Positions 56,354 to 64,000 of a DNA stretch of 64,000 nucleotides are shown here, piece by piece. The stretch spans positions 118,727,018-118,791,017 of the forward strand of contig CM043958.1 of assembly GCA_014529385.2 (NCBI GenBank), read 5' to 3'. Numbering within the stretch: the first letter of the stretch is position 1; each line of letters opens with the position of its first letter. This DNA is from Adiantum capillus-veneris (taxonomy: Eukaryota > Streptophyta > Polypodiopsida > Polypodiales > Pteridaceae). A model generated the notes under the pieces. That model had not been told where the DNA came from. It did no database searches and worked only from the letters and a program-made list of their open reading frames with translations. A program made the position numbers and the translations under genes.

Positions 56354-57800
56354 AGGGGCCATTGCACTAGTATTAGATGCACCATAATGTTCCAAGAATG
56401 TTTGTCTATATTTTTCTTGCTTAAGTGTTGAAACAAGCTATGCTACCTATAGGAGGAGGAAGATGCATGCAAGTGTTCGACTATATGCTCTCTAGAGCAT
56501 AGCTTGTTAGTTGCCATAGTTCTACTTTCAAGAGTCCATGTGGTTTATCATGGAGAAGATGACTCTTCTCACTTCACAAGAATTTAAAGAGGATGGAACA
56601 CGGGCAATTTTTGGCATGGACACTCCGCCTATTTCAACATCCAAGTTGAACAAGTTGGAACTAAGAAATTTGAATTGAGGAGGATTCAATTTGCAATAAA
56701 GTAAAAAATAGCCCGCTGATTTTGGTTCATTGATACTCCTTGAGATACTTATGTAACCACCATTAATGGTATCAATATGCTCCAAAACACTTACGTCTCA
56801 ATGAAGTTGTTCGTGTAGTGCCGTGAGATTGAGTAGCTATTCTTTTTTAGAATCAAAGGGGATTGCCACCTCTTCTAGAAATCTACCATCTTTTAGAATC
56901 AATTGAGGATCCTTCCTACTAAAGGACATTGACTACTATTGAATTTTAGGCTTGAGTTTATATATAATCAAGATGTATCTAGCCCAAAAAATCCTTGTAT
57001 AAATTTTGATTTTAAAAAAATGGTAGAAAACTTGTGTGTCTCAAGTCCCTTGTACTTTATTGTTCTAAGTAAAAACTGTGCACAAATTCTATAAAATATT
57101 AAATCATCACTTGAGTTTTTGCTATTCTATATCATGTTTAAAACTGCATGCAGGTCCACTAGCTACTCTTTTTGCAACACCATGATGCTTATCTCATCGA
57201 TAAGATTACTCTTCCTTGTTGTAAGCACAATCTAGATGGTTAGTATAAAGGATGGATTTGGCCACAAAAATTTTCTTGAGTTGAACACACTCAAGCTTTA
57301 AAGATCAATCTTAAACATACAAGTTAAAGGAGAATCTCAAGATGATTAGCCTATACTGGTTTATCTATCAGTACCCCATACAAGGAGGATTATGTAGTTA
57401 GAAATGGGAACCCAAAATTTACAAATCATTGGGTATATAATGAGGTTACGAACACCTTATCACGTGACAGAGTATTTTTAGTAAAACTATACTTTTGGTT
57501 TACCTCCCTTACCTAAACAGCTTTTGGTTTATCTCCCTTATCTAATTAGCTTTGTATCATAAACACTTTGAAGGACCTCCATCCTTTCTTACTGCTCAAG
57601 CCTCTACATACCTTTTCTAAGTAATCTTATGCCATGTATGATGTCTTGTAAATAAGCCAAACTTGTACATGATGTACAAAGAAAATAATGATATGGGTTG
57701 AAGTTTGTGAGTTTTATGATCTACTTACTCCTATTCCATGGTTTCAAATCTAAAGTCTTCTATTTAACTCTGATATCCACGAGGATTCTCTCTATGTTGA
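56354..57800. other. Single-copy non-coding DNA
   Basis: First sequence after the duplication. An 85-codon minus-strand frame (56528-56785) has no recognisable motif. Nothing else seen. Confidence 0.5.
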
Positions 57801-57819
57801 TGTGAAGAAAAGAAACTCT

Positions 57820-58060
57820 TGCTTAAGAAAATGCAACCTCCATCCTTCAATGGGGCTAGATGATTACTTTTCAATTGTTGGTACTGGAGCTGAAAATCAA
57901 GCCATGCTTGCTCGACTCCAAATGATGGAAGAATCTAAGATTTGGTGGAAGAAATGGTGTAAACAGAAAAGAGTCAGAGAAGAAACACAGACTTAGAAAA
58001 CCATTAAGCAGGTTGTGAAGGATCATTATCTTCCACCTTCACATGAATCCATCAAGGGGT
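57820..58060 (+). pseudogene. gag: LTR-retrotransposon gag relic
   Basis: The plus strand reads MQPPSFNGA in one frame, then DDYFSIVG...MLARLQMMEESKIWWKKWC in the neighbouring frame. A stop follows, then VVKDHYLPPS. Order and spacing match the Retrotrans_gag domain (P-FNG, then a WW motif, then the F/Y-LPP end). It is short and frameshifted, with no LTR nearby. It is unlike the gag of gypsy-1. Confidence 0.55.
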
Positions 58061-59454
58061 GTATGCATGATAAGGTGTACCCACTTTTAGCAATTGCCCC
58101 CACAAAGACAGCAAAAAAACAACCTCTTTTTTGCCACTCCTACGTACATTTGACTTGCTTGCACTTACCTTGAAGAGGCAAGATTTCGTAGCCACACAAA
58201 ACACATAGTTGCAAACAGAATGGAAAGCTTTGATCTTCATTTTTTCACATATAAATGGAAATTTTATTGTGCTAGGACTAATTTGGTGTCACACCTTGTC
58301 ACAACATTGTGACCTTAATAAAGAAATACTTATAACGTTTTATGGGTTGTTCTTCTTTACTTACCCTTTTACACATAAAATTTTCACTTGGCAAGCAATT
58401 TAACTTGACTTATTGATAATTTTTTAGATCTCTGCATAATTAATATCCATTTTTCTTTGTTAAAATTTCTATTTATAAAAACCTATTTTTTAACACAAGA
58501 TATCTAATGATGTAGAGCTGTTTTGTAAGATCCAATGATTATTTGATAGATTATGACCCAAGGAATGTGACCATGCAAAACAATTTAAACTTCAATGGTT
58601 CATATTTTTAAGATCTACCTTAGAGAATAATAAAGACTATTTAGAGGACCTTGATATAGTTTTTGAAAAAAATATAATAAATAATGTACATTGCCACTTA
58701 TTGTGAGGTCCCCAACCCCGAGAAGATTGGGGCGACTTGATAGATGGCCTTCCTTTATTATCCTTTTCCATTGACGACACCCTACTCTGTTTCCACAAAG
58801 TAGAGATACGAGCAACAGAAGAGAGGAAATCCTCCATCCATCGTTTACGTGGTTATAAGGGTCATACGCCACAAGCCAAGTCGATAAATCTAGGATTCTA
58901 ATGAAGCTATTTCTTAGCATAAAGATGAAATCCCATTGATATATTTAGAATCCATAAACAACGCCTTTTTCCCCACGTTTAAGAGGCACGGCCGCCATCC
59001 ATAAACCATAAATATGATATGAGACTTAGTCTAAACAAAATAGTAATCTTGTGTCACGTAGATTTAGGCCATCTCGACTCTTGGCACAATGAGTCTCTAA
59101 TTTCACTGCTCTTAATAAGAGGGAGTGCAGAGTTTCTGAACTAATCAAAACCACCCATCCTTGACTGGCAACCTGAGCCAGCCCGCACTTTCCACCCCAC
59201 ACTCACACTTTTTTGCTTGTTTACTAATTACTACCACACTGTTTCACATACACAAACAATATTCTTTTCTTAATTCCAGGCACAAGTTCTTTCATCCAGC
59301 CCTTCAAACACCACCAAAACATTTCTTTCTCAAACATGGTCTAATGAAGACAGTCCTATAATTCAACAAAAATGAATCTTTCAATTATTCTTAAGAGTTT
59401 CTGCTACCTGCAGACTTTCTCTGTCTAACCAACAGAGCCTTTGCAAAGGATGTA
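58061..59454. other. Single-copy non-coding DNA
   Basis: No gene supported. The minus-strand frame at 58615-58920 has no recognisable domain. Pyrimidine-rich DNA at 59150-59300. Confidence 0.5.
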
Positions 59455-59460
59455 CTTATT

Positions 59461-59628
59461 CGCTAACCGCGAAATGCGCATACTTTCCCAGTCGCTAACC
59501 GCAAGGGAGCATCTCGCTAACCGCAAGGCATCCTGCTATCCGCAAGGTATCTTGCTGCCAAGAGACAAAAAGAAAGCTGATAACCTCAGCTTAATCTCCG
59601 CTAACCGTGGAATCACCTCGCTAACCGC
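59461..59628. repeat. CGCTAACCGCAAG short-repeat cluster
   Basis: The core CGCTAACCGC (or one mismatch) begins at 59461, 59493, 59515, 59534, 59599 and 59619. Steps are about 20-22 bp, with gaps of 32 and 65. The following word aagg-atc is also repeated. It lies in the inferred first intron of the minus-strand candidate below. Confidence 0.75.
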
Positions 59629-59890
59629 AAGTTCCATCTCGATACAAAATCTTATGTCAACAATTGTTTTCTTTATGTGATTTCTCAAACAAGATTAACT
59701 AACATATAATATCAAACAGAGATAGTTTATCAAACAGTAATCATAATTCAAACAATTCCTTCTCTACTCTATGAAATCATATGCTTGTTTCTTGTGATAT
59801 AATCACGTTTTCTGGACAGTTTAAGGGAATTCTAACGCTTGACTTACCAATCATCATGTATAACGATGCAGAATTATAAATTCATCTTAC

Positions 59891-60073
59891 CAGATTAGCA
59901 ACACGCTTGACTACCTCTCGTGGTTGAGGTTGGAGGGCTTTGACTTCTTCTGCAACCAATACCTCCACTTGAGCAACATTTGGAGTAGTTGATGCCTTTC
60001 TCTGCATCTTTCTTGGAGGTGGAGCGACATGAGCATCCTTCGAGCTTCAAGTCACTCGCTTCGGGGCCATCAT
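59891..60073 (-). pseudogene. Candidate first exon with premature stop
   Basis: The minus strand starts ATGATGGCCCCGAAGCG (MMAPKRVT), meets TGA at 60047-60049, and would then continue SSKDAHVAPPPRKMQRKAS and on to EVVKRVANL. It ends at a good donor, CTG|GTAAGATG (59886-59890). The TGA is one C-to-T step from CGA (Arg, giving RSS). The 5' side has a TATA box and a pyrimidine-rich leader. The protein family is not recognised; the basic Lys/Arg content would suit a nuclear protein or a Gag. The continuation after the donor was not found. Confidence 0.35.
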
Positions 60074-60303
60074 ATCGCGAAAGAGAAGAGAGAAAGTGAG
60101 AAAGAGAACTCAAGAATTTGAGAGGTAACACGATGATGGTAGAGAAGAAGTTGGAGATGGAGATGGAGATGGAGATGGCTTGAGGGTAAGAGCTTGAGAG
60201 GGAGAGGTTGAGGGAGAGAAGGTAAATCCGACGCCAAGGCAAGAGAGCTTCCGCTTCTGAGAGTGTGTGTCCTCAAAGTGAAGGGAGAGGGGTCTTTATA
60301 TAG
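60074..60303 (-). promoter_or_regulatory. TATA box and pyrimidine-rich leader (candidate)
   Basis: The minus strand has CTATATAAA at 60295-60303, then about 220 bp of CT-rich leader (including a five-fold GGAGAT repeat on the plus strand at about 60148-60178) before the ATG pair at 60068-60073. This is the usual layout of a plant core promoter and 5' untranslated region. Confidence 0.4.
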
Positions 60304-60495
60304 GCTCTCAAGGCCAGCTAAGAATAGAGGGAGGAAGGAGAGATAAGTTCGCACACGTTCACAACTGGGATTTTTTTTTTTTAATGCGGACACGGATTTT
60401 GATCCGCGATTTTGAACCTCTTGGATGAAACTTGGCTTCCAAGAAAAGAGCTATAATCTAAGCTCCTCCTCTCTTTCTTTCCTAAAAGTACATGC
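60304..60495. other. Spacer before gypsy-3
   Basis: No gene seen; includes a T run at 60370-60381. Confidence 0.5.
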
Positions 60496-60559
60496 ATGTA
60501 CACGCCAAAAGCGGTCTATCATCATTGCCCACCCTCTAGGTAGAGCATTTATGCTCAAC

Positions 60560-61769
60560 CTAGAGACTATTTGCATCTGGAACCACATCCCTTGAAAAAT
60601 ATTTCTTCAATCTATAACCATTTATTTTGTAGTGCAAGCATTCACACAAAAAAAATTCCAACTCATACGTGGCATTAGAAAATACATGCTTCACTTTGTA
60701 TGGACCCAACCATTTGTCCCTCAACTTCTTTTGAAAAGTAAAATCCAAAGCGAGAGTCATACTTCATCACCAGATCCCCCTCTTTAGTCTCTTTCTCTAG
60801 AAGCCTCTTATTCATTTTCTCCATCCTTGTCTTTGCTTGTTGAAGATAAGAATCGCTGGCTTTCTCTCTATTCCTTTGTAACAATTCTAGAGAAAGTATT
60901 CTTTAATGTAGATTGTCATTATGTGCACCTTGCATTATACACAACAACTTCAAGGCACCCAACTGCACCTGTATGGGTGTAAGAGCTTCCTTTCCATAAT
61001 ATGGAATAAATTGTGTTGACACTCTATATGCAACTCTATAAGCCCACAAACACTTTTCCAAGTCCAAGTTCCACTCTTTAGGATGCTCTCTAGCATACTT
61101 TGAGAGCATCTTCACAATTTGACCATTGCAATTTTCAACCAACCCATTGGATTGTGGGTAGTAAGCAGAAGAATGCCTATGCTGAGTTTTCAATTTCTCC
61201 ATGAGAGCAACAACAAGTTTTTCCCTAAACCTTGGTCCACAATCAGAAATGATAACCATAGGAGCTCCAAACCTACAACACACTTGTTCATACAAAAAAG
61301 AGGCCACTCTTCATACTGCTACATCTTTTAACGCTCTTGCCTCCACCCATTTTGTCAAATATTCCACAGCCGCAAGGATATACCTTTTGCCATTGTTGAT
61401 CCTTGGCATTGGACCTACAACATCCACTCCCCAATTTGCAAATGCATCAAAAGAAATTATAGCCTTTTGAGGCTCATCCAAAAGCTTTTGATTTGCAAAA
61501 ACTTGGCATTCATGGCATGACTTGCACCAAAAATAAGCATCTCTCATCAAAGAGGGCCAACAGTAACTTGCTCTCAAAATGCAAAAGACAACCTGATGCT
61601 TACCTTGATGGCATGTTTCTTCATGGCAGTGCTTCAAAATCAAGCATGTTTCTTCTTTGTACGGCACTTTCCTCATAATGTTATCTACGCCATAAAACAT
61701 GAGATCATCACCTACCAATGTGTAATTTCTTGCTTTTGCAACTATTCTCTTACTTCCAACCTTTGACAT
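60560..61769 (-). pseudogene. pol: Gypsy-3 integrase (best preserved copy)
   Basis: 61311-61769 covers the zinc-binding domain (HCHEETCHQGKHQVVFC, then CKSCHECQ) and the core start NWGVDVVGPMP. 60903-61307 covers SDCGPRF (usual form SDNGPEF) and YYPQSNGLVENCNGQ. 60560-60884 holds the C-terminal part. The three D-D-E residues are visible, but the frame is broken at about 61308 and 60903. Confidence 0.85.
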
Positions 61770-62234
61770 GCCTTGTGGAATTGCCCTTTACCAAGAAATA
61801 CTTCTACATCTTGCAATGATTCCCTTCCTGCATACAAGGCTTCCTTGACCTTTAAAGGAGCTACCAAGGCATATCCAACTTGTCCCTAGACAACTCATCA
61901 GCTTCTTTATTCTGCTCACAAGGAACATGCTAAAACTGTAGCTTCTCAAACTCATGCAAAAGCTTTTTGATTCCATAGAACCACTTATTCAAATTGTCTT
62001 TCTTAACATTCCACAAACCAAGAAACTGATTCATGACTAGCAACACATCCCCTTTTGCAATGACCCTCTTCAATCCAAAATCAGCACACTACTTCAACCC
62101 AAGGAAAAGCCTGAGATACTCGGCCTCATTGTTAGTTTCATCTTCATCAAGATCGTAAGCTCTAGAAAAGATTACATCGCGTTTTGGATTTTTAATGACT
62201 ATCCCACCACTTGATTTTAAAAAACTTTCATGTA
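61770..62234 (-). pseudogene. pol: Gypsy-3 second RNase H fragment
   Basis: Homologous to 3700-4150 of gypsy-1, including the stretch equivalent to NNEAEY-GLK and KGDVLLVMNQ. Frames are interrupted and the N-terminal Asp motif is cut off by the LTR insertion. Confidence 0.7.
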
Positions 62235-62235
62235 T

Positions 62236-63807
62236 GTGCTATAGTAACTAATATCTAATTGTCCTAAATGATTTTCTCATGTTAAACTGATCATTTAATA
62301 TGGGGAAGTACCAGGGGAGAAAAGGCTAGAATATTAGGAAGGTTGGTAGACTGGTCACAATAGGGATCCAAAGGAGGGAAAATAGGGATCCAAAGGCAGG
62401 GCCATCATCAAAAGAGAAATGTGCATGAATGATGCTTTAAAGACCTTAGGGTTTAGCCCATTAAATCTTCCAAGGTTCCAAAATTTAAAGAAATGATCAA
62501 TGGTCAAACCTTAGGGAAATTTGGATGCTTGTGGGAAGACTCAAAAGTCTTCCCACATCCCTATCAAGGAGGGGGCAAGTCATTTTTGTAGGGGATGAGA
62601 GAGAAAAACACACACACTCTGCCAAGCTCCCTTTACACAAAGGGTATAGTGGACGCATGTCAAGTTCCTAGCCTAGTTGCCCCCAAGGAGCATTCAAATC
62701 CTATTGGATGGCCATAGAGGTGGACCAATGAGAATTGGGCTAAAGTAAATCTAGTTTAATTCATTTAAAAACACTTTATAAAAGAACCAATAGAAACTAA
62801 GCTCTCTAGAAGACTATTGGATAGTCTACCAAGGGATCCAATGAGCATTCATCAGCCCAATGGCTTGCCTGATTCCTATTAGCCAGAAGACTAAGAGGCC
62901 CAATAAGAGTTTAATTGAATTATTTAAATACCTAAAGCTCTCACAAAAGGGGAAATCAGGACACATGTCACAAGGCTAGGAATTATGCTTCTAATTTCCT
63001 ATAGGCTAAGCTTCGCATGAGCGAATGAGGGGCCAACAAGAGGAAATAGCAAGAGGGGTTGACCAAGAGAGAGAGGGGGAGACTAACTTTTGCAAGGCAT
63101 TATGACACACACACACTCACACAAACTCATGTGTCAAGTAAAGAAGACTATCTCCTTCTCAAGATATAATGGAAAGCTCGTCATCTACTCCAAGCTTGTG
63201 AGAAGGGAGGCCTACACCAACAACTCTTGGCTTTGTGATGAAAATCCAACCAAGAGCCAAGCTCCAATGCATGCTCACCTCGTCTACCATGCTAATTACT
63301 AAGCTATGCTAAGCTATTAAGAGTTATTATGTGAGGAGACATACTTCTTTCTCGTAAGAATACTTCTTCTTCCTCTCGATCTACTCTCATACCCCTCTAG
63401 ATCTCACCATCTTAGAAGGTGTGTGAGTTTTTGGATCTGAGACCGTGAGGGAATTGATGTTGTGTTTTCAAGTGTAAGCTTGGTGCTTCAAGCTTCCATA
63501 TTCATTGCACCAGCAAGTTATTGAAGGAACACAAAGCATTGTATTGTAAAATGTCTCCCTTGATGGGGGAAAACTATAATACAAATCCTTCTGGAGGGGG
63601 GACCGGCTCCATGTAAATCCGGTCCTCAACTATTTTCAATAGATGCTTTTCTCTCTCCTTTTGAGTTATTGTTCATGCCTATCTAACTAGATGTTATGTT
63701 TTTGTTGCTCTCTCCATACAAGCACTCTTGCTATGCTCATTAGGAATCTATTCTATGTCTACATTATTTTCCTCTATACACAAGTTACTAGACCATTAAA
63801 TGTTACA
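62236..63807 (+). mobile_element. 5' LTR of an element leaving the window
   Basis: About 1572 bp, from TGCTATAGTAACTAA to TGTTACA, followed by a perfect initiator-Met primer site, so this is the 5' LTR of a plus-strand element, probably Ty1/copia. Older inverted remnants of the same LTR are at 13045-14095 and 40690-42126. The start is inferred from where gypsy-3 similarity stops. The 3' half and target duplication are beyond 64000. Confidence 0.7.
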
Positions 63808-63808
63808 T

Positions 63809-63820
63809 TGGTATCAGAGC
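63809..63820 (+). other. Primer binding site of the right-edge element
   Basis: TGGTATCAGAGC, one base after the LTR end. Confidence 0.9.
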
Positions 63821-64000
63821 ACAAGGTTTCTCTTTCTTTTATTGCTCAAGAAGAGAGTTCCTCAAGCTAACTATAAATGGTTGGTAATATTAATTGCAAT
63901 TGAGTAAGTGAATGGGGATTTTTTAGCCTTGCAGTGCGCCTGCTTTGTGTAGATAACGAGGCATCACCGTCAAGAGCTATGGTCTTAATAGTGGAGTCCT
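63821..64000 (+). other. Leader of the right-edge element
   Basis: Non-coding start of the internal region; the window ends before any gag motif. Confidence 0.5.

Larger units (their letters stand above)
60496..62234 (-). mobile_element. Gypsy-3: 3' fragment of the gypsy-1 family
   Basis: An independent copy aligned to about 2410-4150 of gypsy-1. It starts with only the last ~25 bp of the LTR (GCGGTCTATCA), then the polypurine tract, integrase and part of the second RNase H. The match ends at actttcatgtatg, where a new LTR begins at 62236. The rest of the 3' LTR is absent. Confidence 0.9.

Noticed and set aside
58615-58920. 101-codon minus-strand frame
   Set aside because: No motif and no second copy to test conservation; a shorter frame overlaps it out of phase.
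1-64000. CRISPR arrays, tRNA, rRNA genes, bacterial operons or viral genomes
   Set aside because: None seen. Tandem repeats here lack the spacer pattern of CRISPR, no cloverleaf or rRNA sequence was recognised, and the codon and repeat style is that of a plant nuclear genome.

Overview
The window is plant nuclear DNA dominated by transposable elements and simple repeats; I find no intact host gene. Evidence for a land plant: degenerate interstitial CCCTAAA telomere-type blocks, Ty1/copia elements with an initiator-Met tRNA primer site (TGGTATCAGAGC), a Ty3/gypsy element with a second, archaeal-type RNase H (a Tat-like trait), and very abundant (CT)n, (AG)n and (CA)n tracts. The style of the retroelement proteins and microsatellites would fit a fern or another large seed-free plant genome, but the species cannot be fixed from the sequence.

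The main architecture is a direct tandem segmental duplication. Unit 1 is about 3494-23826 and unit 2 about 23836-56353. The junction lies inside a gypsy integrase remnant: the end of unit 1 is fused to a gypsy interior. Both units carry, in the same order: gypsy interior, gypsy LTR, a ~165 bp tandem repeat, a palindromic ~180 bp satellite, interstitial telomere-like blocks, microsatellite-rich non-coding DNA, an inverted LTR remnant, an exon-like relic, a GC-richer two-copy repeat, a 97 bp minisatellite, and A+T-rich spacer. Unit 2 is longer mainly because two copia elements landed in it. Unit 1 preserves both empty sites.

Region by region: 1-1204 is unassigned DNA and the edge of the 165 bp repeat; 1205-8897 is gypsy-1 (minus strand, two LTRs, broken gag-pol); 8898-10910 is satellite and telomere-like DNA; 10911-23826 is the rest of unit 1, with a hAT-type MITE at 20916. 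Unit 2 starts with gypsy-2 (23836-28074) and satellite/telomere-like DNA (28075-30094). Copia-1 follows (minus strand, 30095-37929), with a small CACTA-ended DNA transposon inside its left LTR. Copia-2 (plus strand) occupies 44639-49891. From 56354 to 60495 the sequence is single copy and holds a gag relic on the plus strand and a decayed promoter/first-exon candidate on the minus strand. Gypsy-3, a 3' fragment, lies at 60496-62234 and is cut by a further LTR element (62236 onward) that runs off the right edge.

Relative ages, from hand comparison: gypsy-1 LTRs differ by roughly 10-15%, the two units by about 2-4%, copia-2 LTRs by 12 of 321 positions, and copia-1 LTRs by about 1-2%. The inferred order is gypsy insertion, then segmental duplication, then copia-2 at about the same time or soon after, then copia-1, then the CACTA-ended element inside copia-1. 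All large reading frames belong to retroelements and all are interrupted by stops or frameshifts.
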